From: Gordonia aichiensis NBRC 108223
GTDB taxonomy: Bacteria > Actinomycetota > Actinomycetes > Mycobacteriales > Mycobacteriaceae
Length of the DNA: 64,000 nt
NCBI RefSeq assembly: GCF_000332975.1
Contig: NZ_BANR01000006.1
Span: forward strand, 1-64,000
Direction of reading: 5' to 3'
The notes under the pieces: model-generated
The model's input: the letters and a program-made list of their open reading frames with translations, nothing else
Database searches by the model: none
Told to the model about the DNA's origin: nothing
Program-made: the position numbers and the translations under genes
Part shown: positions 29,477-37,737 of the stretch, in pieces
Layout: every line of letters begins with the position of its first letter
Numbering within the stretch: the first letter of the stretch is position 1

Positions 29477-30310
29477 TCATGTTCTCCGCATGTAGGTACG
29501 TAACGTGATCGGCACGAAGATGGTCAGTACGGCCGCGGCGCCCGCGAGGGTGTAGGCGATCTGCAACCCGGCCGGCTGCCCGTCGGCCAGCGCCCGTGCT
29601 GCCGACACCAGGTGGGACACCGGGTTCACCGAGGCGATGGCCTGCATCCATCCGGGCATCGTCGCTATGGGCACCAGCGCGTTGGAGACGAATGTCATCG
29701 GCATCAGCACCAGCATCGAGACTCCCTGGACGGTCGACGCCTTGTCCAACAACACACCGAGCAGCGCGAAGACCCAGCTGAGTGTGAACGCGACGACCAC
29801 GACGAGCACGCAGGCAAGTGCCAGTCCGCCGAGGCTGTGGGGTCGGTAGCCCATGAGCATGCCGACCGCAACGGTGATGACGGTCGCGACCACGTACCGC
29901 ACCGCGTTGGCCACGAGCGCTCCGGCGAGTGGCGCGATACGTGCGATCGGCAGCGACTTGAATCGGTCGAACACCCCCTTGTCGAGGTCTTCTCGCAGCT
30001 GCACACCGGTGACCACCGACGCTGCAACCGACACCTGCACCAGCACACCGGGAATCAGGAGGGGAAGATACGCCTCGACGCTGCCCGCGATCGCGCCGCC
30101 GAAGATGGTGGAGAACATGATCGTGAACACGATGGGCAGGACGATCACGTCGAACAGCTGCTGCGGATTGTGCTTGATCTTCAACAGGCCCCGGCGTGCC
30201 ATGGTCGCCGATTGGCTGATCGCCGCACGGAACGGAACCCTGGTCGGGGACGGTGGACGCCGATCGTCGACCTGATCGCCTGCCGACACCGGGTCGACGG
30301 TGGACGTCAT
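29477..30310 (-). CDS. ABC-2 type permease, DrrB/DrrC-like
   Basis: The 277-residue permease has six hydrophobic helices and the family hallmarks LKIKHNPQQLFDVIVLP before helix 1, MFSTIFGGAIAG, and a cytosolic loop REDLDKGVFDRFKSLPIAR. The last resembles the conserved DrrB loop that contacts the ATPase. DrrAB-type transporters export antibiotics or cell-envelope lipids such as phthiocerol dimycocerosate. Its start overlaps the drrA-like stop (ATGA). The N-terminal ~35 residues are hydrophilic. Neighbouring acyl- and glycosyltransferases favour lipid or glycolipid export. Confidence 0.88.
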   Translation of the reverse strand: MTSTVDPVSAGDQVDDRRPPSPTRVPFRAAISQSATMARRGLLKIKHNPQQLFDVIVLPIVFTIMFSTIFGGAIAGSVEAYLPLLIPGVLVQVSVAASVVTGVQLREDLDKGVFDRFKSLPIARIAPLAGALVANAVRYVVATVITVAVGMLMGYRPHSLGGLALACVLVVVVAFTLSWVFALLGVLLDKASTVQGVSMLVLMPMTFVSNALVPIATMPGWMQAIASVNPVSHLVSAARALADGQPAGLQIAYTLAGAAAVLTIFVPITLRTYMRRT

Positions 30311-31296
30311 GCCGCTCCCCGTTCAGTAGCGGATGACCCCTGGTCGGTCCGCGGGTGTGCCTCACCATCGGTCAGTGCGAAGAAGACCTCGTCGAGGCTG
30401 GGCCGACCGACCGTGACCGCATCGAGCTCGATCCCTCCCTCGCGTAACTCGTAGTGCAACTCGGCAAGGATGTCGGTTCCGGCGATCGGCACGACCACCC
30501 GGGGTTCGGCACCCTCGAGCACGACGTCACCGCAGGCGAAGGGAGCGCAGATGGCCATCGCCGACGCGGCGCAGGTGGGATCGCTCAGTGCGAGGGTCAC
30601 CGAAGTGTCGCCGACCCGCTTCTTGAGTTCGGCAGCTGTACCGTCGGCGACAACTCGGCCGCGATCCATTACAGCAATGTGATCTGCGAGCTCATCGGCT
30701 TCATCGAGATACTGGGTGGTCAACAGAACTGTCGAACCCGCAGATACCAACTGCCGCACCGTTTTCCACATCTGCTTTCTGGTACGTGGGTCGAGCCCGG
30801 TCGTCGGTTCGTCGAGGAACAGCAAGCGAGGTCGAGTGATCATCGACGCCGCGAGGTCGAGACGTCGGCGCATCCCCCCGGAAAAGTGACGAACGGCCCG
30901 GTCGGCCGCACCGCTGAGGCCGAATTCCTCGAGAAGGTCGCCCGCACGTGCACGCGCCGCGCGCCCGGACGAGCCGACCAGTCGCCCGAAGACCATGAGA
31001 TTCTCACGGGCAGTAAGGTCTTCGTCGACAGACGCATACTGTCCGGTGACTCCGATGAGGCCTCGAACCGCTGTCGCGTCGTCTTCGACGTCATAGCCGA
31101 AGACGAGCGCACGACCGCCGTCGCGACGCATCAGGGTCGCGAGCATCCGTACCGTTGTCGTCTTTCCTGCGCCGTTCGTGCCCAGGAGCGCATACACGGC
31201 GCCCTGCGGCACATACAGGTCAACGCTGTCGACCGCCGTCGACCGGCCGAACTTCTTCGTCAGACCTTCGGTTTCGATCGCTGCGATTGGCGACAC
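30307..31296 (-). CDS. ABC transporter ATPase, DrrA-like
   Basis: The 329-residue ATPase is paired with the DrrB-like permease. Walker A GTNGAGKTTT (~38), signature FSGGMRRRLDLA (~142), Walker B LLFLDEPTTGLD and the switch His region TTQYLDEADELAD are all present, and the C-terminal extension carries the DrrA-type LDEVFFALTDG motif near the end. GTG 31296 is preferred: AGGAG lies 8 nt upstream and the protein then begins at the first strand, whereas the in-frame GTG 27 nt upstream has no such site. A short frame with a very strong ribosome-binding site lies 30 nt upstream. Confidence 0.9.
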   Translation of the reverse strand: MSPIAAIETEGLTKKFGRSTAVDSVDLYVPQGAVYALLGTNGAGKTTTVRMLATLMRRDGGRALVFGYDVEDDATAVRGLIGVTGQYASVDEDLTARENLMVFGRLVGSSGRAARARAGDLLEEFGLSGAADRAVRHFSGGMRRRLDLAASMITRPRLLFLDEPTTGLDPRTRKQMWKTVRQLVSAGSTVLLTTQYLDEADELADHIAVMDRGRVVADGTAAELKKRVGDTSVTLALSDPTCAASAMAICAPFACGDVVLEGAEPRVVVPIAGTDILAELHYELREGGIELDAVTVGRPSLDEVFFALTDGEAHPRTDQGSSATERGAA

Positions 31297-31326
31297 GGAT
31301 TGGCTCCTGCAGCTCAGGCACACGGA

Positions 31327-31512
31327 TCAGGGACGCCCCGTCGTGGCGCGACACCTCCGCGACAATGATGAAATGGGTTGCTTTCCAGACAGTTTCGAAA
31401 GCATTGATGCACATCGGCCTCGTTGCCGGGCATGCTCGTCGTGATCGAGCGCCGCAGGCCAGCCGAGCACTACCAGAAGGCCGTGTGACCCGCGATTCTT
31501 CTTGTCGCTCAC
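31327..31512 (-). CDS. possible 61-residue small protein upstream of drrAB
   Basis: GTG 31512 is immediately preceded by GGAGGTGATC (31522-31513), a 10-nt perfect match to the 16S rRNA anti-Shine-Dalgarno tail, giving GGAGG with a 5-nt spacer. The frame runs 61 codons and stops 30 nt before the drrA start. The product starts VSDKKNRGSHGLLVV, is basic, has no recognised domain and no clear membrane helix. It may be a small protein of the exporter operon or a leader peptide. Third-position base use is less GC-biased than in the neighbours, so coding is uncertain. Confidence 0.35.
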   Translation of the reverse strand: MSDKKNRGSHGLLVVLGWPAALDHDEHARQRGRCASMLSKLSGKQPISSLSRRCRATTGRP

Positions 31513-31966
31513 GATCACCTCCGACCGTATGCGAGGTGGGCGACGACCCGCAACTGCAGACGTCTATGTCGGCGCACACATACGGGCACTCGCATATGTG
31601 CCACAGATCTTTTCGCTCGCCATGAGTCAGAGTCCACGCCGGAAGGCCACGTTGCGGGGTGACCGACGTCACCGACGCGTGACGATGCGCGCTGCCCGAT
31701 TCGGGGTCTATCGTTTGAACGACCGACAGCGTTACACGACAGTCGGCTGGAGATGACCTGAGGCGCCGGGACAACTCGGTGTGTACGTCCGACAGCGCAT
31801 CAGCGCCCGATCCTGCAACCTCCATCGCAACCCGGTAGCCGACGGCCATGATTCCGGTGAGTTCACGCGCAACGACGCGCACGTTCCCGACGTTTCAGTC
31901 ATCGCCACCTGCCGCCCGTGCTGCATCTCGACTCCGCGACCATCACGTGAAAGGCGCACTCGAGCA
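31513..31966. other. long divergent intergenic region between the exporter operon and the PapA-like operon
   Basis: About 450 nt without a convincing gene. It contains a perfect 16-bp dyad (31658-31673), a loose GCACA-CATA/TATGTGC inverted repeat around 31574-31601, and TTGAAC at 31714 as a possible -35 for the rightward operon without a clear -10. The length and the dyad suggest regulated divergent promoters. Confidence 0.4.
31658..31673. promoter_or_regulatory. perfect inverted repeat, candidate operator of the divergent operons
   Basis: GGTGAC-CGAC-GTCACC: 6-bp arms with a 4-bp centre, located about 150 nt from the exporter-side start and 300 nt from the PapA-side start. No regulator gene lies inside the cluster, so the binding protein is unknown; the LysR gene at 36800 is a possible but unproven candidate. 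Confidence 0.4.
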
Positions 31967-33460
31967 ATGAAATTCACCGAGCTCTCGGACTACCCTCTCG
32001 ACGGCGGAATCGTCACCGAGTGGATTCCGACAGCGGTGCTCTCGCCCTCGGAATGGCAGTTGGACACCCGCCCCCTGTCGTACGAACACGAAGCCATACT
32101 GTGCGCGAGCGACCCGCCGCCCCAGCCGTCGTGGCTCGGCGCTGCGTTCACAATTCCACATCGGTACGACCCGGTGGCACTCGATCGCGCGATTCGCGCG
32201 TGGCTGAGTCGGCACGACGCCTTCCACACGATCGGTGACCGCACGGCAATCGACGACGCTGCACCAGGTGGTGTCATCCGGCGAACCTATCGCGAGGCCC
32301 GCATCGGGGTCCGTCGCGAGGTTGCGGGGCACGTCCCCGACGGCGCCGACCTCGCACGTCGTCTGGCCGAGACCTTTGACGACACACTGTGCGCGCACAC
32401 GTGGCCGCACGTTCGCGTCGTCAGTATCACCCCGATGTCGGCCGTCGATGTCGACGAGCATTTCACAGTGGTGTTCGCCGCAGATCACCTTGTGATGGAT
32501 GCCTACTCGATCATGCTGTCGATCAACGAGATACAGCAGTTCTACCGCGGATTCCTCTTCAATGACGAGGTGGAGCTGTACCCCGTAGGCAGCCACATCG
32601 AGTTCAGCAGTCTCGATCGGGCGACCGGCGGTGCCGTCACCCCAGATCATCCGACAGTCCGGGCCTGGGACGGATTCACCGACCTGCCACCGCTCGCCGC
32701 GTGCGATTCCCGCGCCACAACAGAACTCGGCCCTCCCGACTCGCTGCCGCCGGACGACCATGCAGTGATGGACGGCGCGGGCGGCCGTCAACTCGGCTAT
32801 TCGGAATTCATCGTCGACGGTGCACAGTGCGCCTCGCTCAACGCGCGCGCCCGCGAGGCGGGAATGAGCACGCAGGCCGCGGTTTTCGCCGCCATCGCAC
32901 TGGCGTCCGGTCACGTCTGCGGCGAGCCTGATGTCCGGATGATCATGCCGTGGCACACCCGCCACGAACACCGATTCCTTGCCTCGGTGGGTTGGTATGT
33001 CGGGCTCGCTCCACTGCGGATCGATCTCCACGCGGCGACTACGTTCGCGCAGGCATGCTCGATCGCGGCGGCGAGTCTCGATACCGCAAGAACACACTCT
33101 CGGGTTCCCCACCGCCGGGTCCACGAACTTCTCGGATCGTCGGTCACCCCGAGCTTCGTCGTCTCCTATCTCGATCTGCGACGCATTCCCGGTGCCGCAG
33201 ACTGGCCATCGCAACGCGCACAGGCTCTGCGGAGCAGTGCCTACTCCGACCGTGAGGTCTACCTGTGGATCGGTCGCGTCGATGATGGCCTGACCCTGTC
33301 GGCCCGCTATCCCGCCACCGATGCAGGCGTGCTGGTCGTCGACTTCGTCGGCCTTGTCGCGCACATCCTGCGGACAGCCGCGAGCGATGGGTTGGACGTG
33401 GCGGTCGACCACCTTCTCTCGCATGACACCACGACCACCGCCGCCACCAGAACGGCCTGA
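31967..33460 (+). CDS. PapA-like acyltransferase (subgroup B, HxxxDA variant)
   Basis: This 497-residue protein is like the polyketide-associated (PapA) acyltransferases. It starts with the family-type strand (LDGGIVTEWIPT), and its active-site motif is DHLVMDAYS (~173): catalytic His and Asp are present, but the first His is Asp and the usual Gly is Ala. GWYVGLAPL and VSYLDLRRIPG correspond to the GWF-P and C-terminal blocks shared with the next two genes. ATG 31967 is used because upstream frame lacks features; its ribosome-binding site is weak. It is the first of three tandem paralogues. Likely role: esterification of a sugar or lipid hydroxyl with an acyl chain. Confidence 0.75.
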   Translation: MKFTELSDYPLDGGIVTEWIPTAVLSPSEWQLDTRPLSYEHEAILCASDPPPQPSWLGAAFTIPHRYDPVALDRAIRAWLSRHDAFHTIGDRTAIDDAAPGGVIRRTYREARIGVRREVAGHVPDGADLARRLAETFDDTLCAHTWPHVRVVSITPMSAVDVDEHFTVVFAADHLVMDAYSIMLSINEIQQFYRGFLFNDEVELYPVGSHIEFSSLDRATGGAVTPDHPTVRAWDGFTDLPPLAACDSRATTELGPPDSLPPDDHAVMDGAGGRQLGYSEFIVDGAQCASLNARAREAGMSTQAAVFAAIALASGHVCGEPDVRMIMPWHTRHEHRFLASVGWYVGLAPLRIDLHAATTFAQACSIAAASLDTARTHSRVPHRRVHELLGSSVTPSFVVSYLDLRRIPGAADWPSQRAQALRSSAYSDREVYLWIGRVDDGLTLSARYPATDAGVLVVDFVGLVAHILRTAASDGLDVAVDHLLSHDTTTTAATRTA

Positions 33461-33478
33461 CGGCAGGAGACAACGACT

Positions 33479-34954
33479 GTGCAGATGATCCCGCTCGACA
33501 CCTGGCAACCCCACGCCGGCACCGCTGTGCGATGGCAACCGACGACAGAATCGGCGTCGCGTGCGGACGCGTCGCCCGCGTATGACGGCCCCATCACGTT
33601 CCTCACCGAGAATCACGTCAAAGGCGCAATAGCCGCGGCGAACGCGGGCAGGCCTCACCGCGCATTCATCGGCACCGCAACCGACGTCGACGCCGATCTC
33701 GATACGGACGCCATGACCATCGCACTGACCACCTTCGTGAGACGGCACCGCGCGCTGCGAATGTGGTTCGGGGAAGGCGACGGGGGTATCGATACATACG
33801 TGGTCGACTCTGCCGCAGTCGAATTCGAGGCCTCCGACGACGGGCATCTCGCGACTGGTCCGTCGACGACCGCGTACCTCCTCCGCCGATTCGAAACCGA
33901 GACCCCGAGCACGTCGTTCCCGGGGTTCGCGTTCGGAGCGATTGCGCGTGCCGGGAGCTTCTCGATCTATTTCGCCTGCGACCACGGTCTCACCGACGGT
34001 GTCTCACAGGCTCTGGCACTCGACGAGCTGCTCGGTATCTACGCGGGCGTATGCGAGACCCCGGTAGCCGAGCGGCGCATCACGCCAGAGGCAGTACGCG
34101 GCGGTGATTATCTCGACTACGCGCAGCTCGAAGCGGCCGCCACGAATGTGCACGCAGCCGGTTCGAGCCAGACCACAGCATGGGTCGACATCTTCTCGCG
34201 CCACGGATATCGAATGCCGCGATGTGCACTCGACCTCGGTCTCGCCCCGGGCGAGACCGCCCCGGTCCGGCCTTATCGGCTGCATGTGCTCGACCGTCGC
34301 GAGGTCCAGGCCTTCACCGAGGTGTGTCGCGACGCGGGCGGTAAACTGATCGACGGAATCTACGCATCGGTTGCCGCGACCGATCACGAACTCGCCGGGG
34401 TAGAGCGGTATTTCGGTATGACGGTGCTCAACACCCGCGCCGTCTCGCCGGAGTTCGCGACAGCACAGGGATGGTTCTGCGCGTTCGCGCCCGTCGAGTT
34501 TCCCGTCGCCGAAGCATCATCGATTCGCGACCTGATCCCTGCGGCCCGGATCGGCCGCACTCGTGCGCGCGAGTGCGGAGCGGTCCCTACTGCGGCGGCA
34601 CTCAGTGCACTTGCTGCGGGAGGGCTCACAGCATCCGAGGTGATGACGGCACCGAACCTCTTGTCTTACATCGACTTCCGGTGGTTTCCCGGCAACGGTT
34701 CACCGACCTATGAACGAGCAGTGATGTTCACCGGCGAGGGACGAACCGCCAATGCATCCATGTGGATCAACTGCGACAACGACGAACTGTACATCGGCAG
34801 CCAGACACCTGACACCCCATCGGCCCAGGCCCAGGTCCACCGCTATTTCACACACCTGCGTGACGTCATCAGGTCGGTGGCCCTCGAAGGCGACCACCTC
34901 ATCGACGGTGATCGTATAGCCACCACCGCCGCAATGACATCGGGGAGCCGCTGA
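33479..34954 (+). CDS. PapA-like acyltransferase (subgroup B, HxxxDG)
   Basis: This 491-residue paralogue has the active-site motif DHGLTDGVS (~169), which keeps the Gly lost in its two neighbours; the first His is again Asp. QGWFCAFAPVEF and LSYIDFRWFPG match the neighbours' blocks. The N-terminal strand (AGTAVRWQP) corresponds to TEWIP in the preceding protein. GTG 33479 has AGGAG about 10 nt upstream, and the gene begins 18 nt after the previous stop. The third gene begins 1 nt after its stop, so all three are one operon. Confidence 0.75.
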   Translation: MQMIPLDTWQPHAGTAVRWQPTTESASRADASPAYDGPITFLTENHVKGAIAAANAGRPHRAFIGTATDVDADLDTDAMTIALTTFVRRHRALRMWFGEGDGGIDTYVVDSAAVEFEASDDGHLATGPSTTAYLLRRFETETPSTSFPGFAFGAIARAGSFSIYFACDHGLTDGVSQALALDELLGIYAGVCETPVAERRITPEAVRGGDYLDYAQLEAAATNVHAAGSSQTTAWVDIFSRHGYRMPRCALDLGLAPGETAPVRPYRLHVLDRREVQAFTEVCRDAGGKLIDGIYASVAATDHELAGVERYFGMTVLNTRAVSPEFATAQGWFCAFAPVEFPVAEASSIRDLIPAARIGRTRARECGAVPTAAALSALAAGGLTASEVMTAPNLLSYIDFRWFPGNGSPTYERAVMFTGEGRTANASMWINCDNDELYIGSQTPDTPSAQAQVHRYFTHLRDVIRSVALEGDHLIDGDRIATTAAMTSGSR

Positions 34955-34955
34955 C

Positions 34956-36368
34956 GTGCAGGTGACAACGATCGACCACTACCTCCCTGTGGCAGGCGAG
35001 TTCATCGAATGGGAGGTGGATGCGTCCGCCGCCCGATCCATGCAGTCGCCCATACTCCCCTCGTTCAACCAGTCGATCCATCTCGACGCCGCCGAGACCT
35101 CACACACGTGGCTGGCGGGGACATTCGAACTCCCAGGGCGAATCGACCGCGAGGCGCTTGGGCGTGCTTTTCACGATCTCATCGCGCGACATGGCACATT
35201 GCATTCCTCGTTCGTGCGTGGGCCGGCCGGCATCGAGCGTCACTGCCTCGATCCCGGCGCGCTTCGTGTGAGTGCGAGATCCGTGTCCCGGACAACGGAC
35301 TCCGCGGAGATGCGCGACATATTGCGAGAACGACTCGACATCGGCTGCCATCCGTTCGGATTTCCCGCATACCTGCTCGGCGCCATCGATCGCGATGACC
35401 GATCCACCGTCGTGTGCGGCTTCGACCATGCACATGTCGACGCGTACTCCATCTCGATCGTGATCGATGATCTCCATCGCCTCTACACCGCGCACCGCGA
35501 TCGGTACGGCGCACCGCTCCGGGATCTGCCCATGTGCGGCAACTTCATCGACTACTGCCATGACGAGCAGCAGGCCACGGCCGTCTCGATATCGGACTAT
35601 CGAATGCGCGACTGGCTGCGCTTCTTCGATGCGGTCGATGGCGAACTACCCGCTTTCCCGCTCGACCTCGGAGTTGCGCCTGGCGAGCGAGCACCACAGC
35701 GAACCAGCATCCAACCGCTGCTCGACGACGCGTCGGCGACACTGTTCCAGCAGTTCTGCCGCCGCAACGGCACCACCGTATTTGGAGGTGCGCTCTCGGC
35801 GATGGCCGACGCCGTACGCCGACTCGGCGGTGGCCCCGAACTCGCGACGATATTCCCCATGCACACACGCCGCGAGGACAAATGGCTCAATGCCGTCGGC
35901 TGGTTCACCACGAATGCTCCGGTGCGCGTGGTGAGTACGGGTGACCTCGCGACGACGGCGCGTCGCACCGGGCCGGTACTGCGACGATCTATCCGCCTCG
36001 GTGAGATACCAGTCCCCCAGGTCATCGCGAACGTCGGCGGCTTCCGTCAGGTCCGCTCCGACATCTTCATGGTCTCCTACATCGACTATCGGACGCTGCC
36101 GGGTGCGAGACTGCACGAATCCATTGCCGCACACCATATCTCCAACGCCTCGACAGCCGACGACGCCCAGTTCTGGATCTCGCGCACCGACCGCGGGCTC
36201 GCGCTGCGCACCCGCTATCCGGATACGCCCGTCGCGCGCGCGACCATCACCGCATTCCTCGACGGCGTTCGTGCCTCACTGTCGGATGCGGCGGGACGCC
36301 CGCAACTGTCAACGGTGGTCAATTCGCCGCGAGCGGACGCGGGTCGAAAGTCACGCGAATCTGCGTGA
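34956..36368 (+). CDS. PapA-like acyltransferase (subgroup B, HxxxDA variant)
   Basis: The 470-residue third paralogue has the active-site motif DHAHVDAYS (~157), as in the first copy (Asp before His, Ala after Asp). VGWFTTNAPVRV and VSYIDYRTLPG are the conserved downstream blocks. GTG 34956 lies one nt after the preceding stop, with GGGAG about 8 nt upstream. AT-ending codons such as ATA are more frequent than in the surrounding housekeeping genes, which may point to acquisition by transfer. Its final 50 nt overlap the end of the convergent NTF2-like gene, so antisense transcripts are likely. Confidence 0.74.
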   Translation: MQVTTIDHYLPVAGEFIEWEVDASAARSMQSPILPSFNQSIHLDAAETSHTWLAGTFELPGRIDREALGRAFHDLIARHGTLHSSFVRGPAGIERHCLDPGALRVSARSVSRTTDSAEMRDILRERLDIGCHPFGFPAYLLGAIDRDDRSTVVCGFDHAHVDAYSISIVIDDLHRLYTAHRDRYGAPLRDLPMCGNFIDYCHDEQQATAVSISDYRMRDWLRFFDAVDGELPAFPLDLGVAPGERAPQRTSIQPLLDDASATLFQQFCRRNGTTVFGGALSAMADAVRRLGGGPELATIFPMHTRREDKWLNAVGWFTTNAPVRVVSTGDLATTARRTGPVLRRSIRLGEIPVPQVIANVGGFRQVRSDIFMVSYIDYRTLPGARLHESIAAHHISNASTADDAQFWISRTDRGLALRTRYPDTPVARATITAFLDGVRASLSDAAGRPQLSTVVNSPRADAGRKSRESA

Positions 36369-36693
36369 TCAGTCCGTTCTCCACGCGGCTCCAGTTGGCC
36401 GTCGGCAGCGATGCCTCCCGGGTCACCATGTCGAACCACGTGATCGCATCGGCACCGTCGACGACGCGCGCGTGCAGGACGAGATCACGCATGAGGTGCT
36501 CGGACATCCCGCGCAGTCCAGCGATGCACTCGTCTATACCGTGCGCCGTGCCCATCACACCGACGAAGTCGACATCGGCATCGAGTACTGCACGCAGGCG
36601 GTCGAAATCGCCTGCACGCCAAGCATCGAAGTAGGTTCTCACTGCGGCACGAGTGGTCGCGGTGTCAGCCACAGAAGTGGTGTCCACTGCCAT
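36319..36693 (-). CDS. SnoaL-like NTF2-fold protein
   Basis: This 124-residue single-domain protein has an NTF2-like pattern: RTYFDAWRAGDFDRLRAVLDADVDFVG, then W-x2-MV and a final strand ending in FDPR. It is similar in fold to the NTF2-like protein at 10730 but not clearly a close paralogue. ATG 36693 follows AAGGGG by a usual distance; an in-frame ATG lies 6 nt upstream. It converges on, and overlaps by 50 nt, the last PapA-like gene, and is divergent from the LysR gene, which may regulate it. Function unknown. Confidence 0.72.
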   Translation of the reverse strand: MAVDTTSVADTATTRAAVRTYFDAWRAGDFDRLRAVLDADVDFVGVMGTAHGIDECIAGLRGMSEHLMRDLVLHARVVDGADAITWFDMVTREASLPTANWSRVENGLITQIRVTFDPRPLAAN

Positions 36694-36785
36694 TGTCATC
36701 CCCTTCGGATCGTGTGTCGTTGCTGTTCCCGATCCAGAGTGCTCCGGAGCCACTCATCTGTCCAACACCTGTATCGCATAGCATT

Positions 36786-36791
36786 TATCAT
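36786..36791 (+). promoter_or_regulatory. -10 box of leaderless lysR-type transcript
   Basis: TATCAT, 8 nt, then ATG 36800. It lies in the 106-nt divergent gap with the NTF2-like gene, the usual location of LysR-type binding sites. Confidence 0.35.
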
Positions 36792-36799
36792 TCTGAGTC

Positions 36800-37711
36800 A
36801 TGGAACTGCATCAGCTTCGGTATGTCCTCGCTGTCGTCGACAGCGGGTCGTTCACCGCTGCAGCATCGGTACTACACATCAGCCAGTCGGGCGTGAGCAC
36901 CCAGGTTCGCAAGCTCGAGAGCGAACTCGGCATCGCGATCCTCCAGCGCACCACCCGCCGGGTGATGTTGACCAGCGAAGGAGAACGAGTACTGCCGGTC
37001 CTGCGCGCCGCGGTCGAGGGAGTCGACGCCGTCGTGGCAGCGGCCGACGATCTCCGCGGACTCATCACCGGGACCCTGCGGGTCGGCACCGTGAGCGGTC
37101 TGACCTGGCGACCGGTCTTCGACGCGATCGCTCGAATGCATCACGACCATCCGGGCGTCGAGATCTCCGTCCGCGAAGGCGTCTCGACAGCGCTCATCGA
37201 GGAGGTCGAATCGGGAGAACTCGATGTAGCGATCGCCGCATGGTCTGGACATGCACCCGAGCACGTGCCCTCGGAAGTCATCGTCGACGACGCCTTGCAT
37301 GCAGTCGTCGCGCGAGATCATCCGTGGGCGGCCAGAACCACCGTCGCACCCGACGAGATCGCCGAGATCGACCTGATCTCGCTCACCCGCGGTACAGGCG
37401 CCCGCACGGCGCTCGACGCATTGCTTGCACGTGAGGGGCAGATGCGACGTCCGCGTTGGGAGGTTGCGTCACCGTCACTGGCACGCATGCTCGCCACGCG
37501 AGGACTCGGCGTCGCCGCCCTCAGTGCCAGTACGGCAGCGTCATGGGACGACGTTGTCAGCCTGCCGATCAACGATCCGGACGCACGCTCCCGACTCGGG
37601 GTGGTGTGGCGTGATCCCGCATCCCCCGCCGCTGCTGCACTACTCCGCGAGATCGACCCTCACCTCGGCAGCGCTGCGCCGCCCCGTCGCGTGAACGCAC
37701 GGAAGAAGTGA
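36800..37711 (+). CDS. LysR-family transcriptional regulator
   Basis: This 303-residue LysR-type regulator has the N-terminal helix-turn-helix MELHQLRYVLAVVDSGSFT, SVLHISQSGVSTQVRKLE and LGIAILQRT, followed by a linker helix and a periplasmic-binding-protein-like effector domain (~90-295) with LRVGTVSGL. The length is standard. Typical LysR proteins control the divergent neighbour, here the NTF2-like gene, and themselves. A role over the adjacent acyltransferase cluster is possible but unsupported. The ligand is unknown. Confidence 0.92.
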   Translation: MELHQLRYVLAVVDSGSFTAAASVLHISQSGVSTQVRKLESELGIAILQRTTRRVMLTSEGERVLPVLRAAVEGVDAVVAAADDLRGLITGTLRVGTVSGLTWRPVFDAIARMHHDHPGVEISVREGVSTALIEEVESGELDVAIAAWSGHAPEHVPSEVIVDDALHAVVARDHPWAARTTVAPDEIAEIDLISLTRGTGARTALDALLAREGQMRRPRWEVASPSLARMLATRGLGVAALSASTAASWDDVVSLPINDPDARSRLGVVWRDPASPAAAALLREIDPHLGSAAPPRRVNARKK

Positions 37712-37737
37712 TCGGGAAGTCGACGGCCGCCAACGGG

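Noticed and set aside
31220-31882. 220-codon minus-strand frame across the drrA start region
   Set aside because: Overlaps the secure drrA start, composition is random-like, and the 61-codon frame with a perfect ribosome-binding site is a better candidate there.
31943-33985. 680-codon frame antisense to the first and second PapA-like genes
   Set aside because: Low-complexity Arg/Gly/Asp composition, no domain, and the plus strand carries conserved paralogous motifs with ribosome-binding sites.
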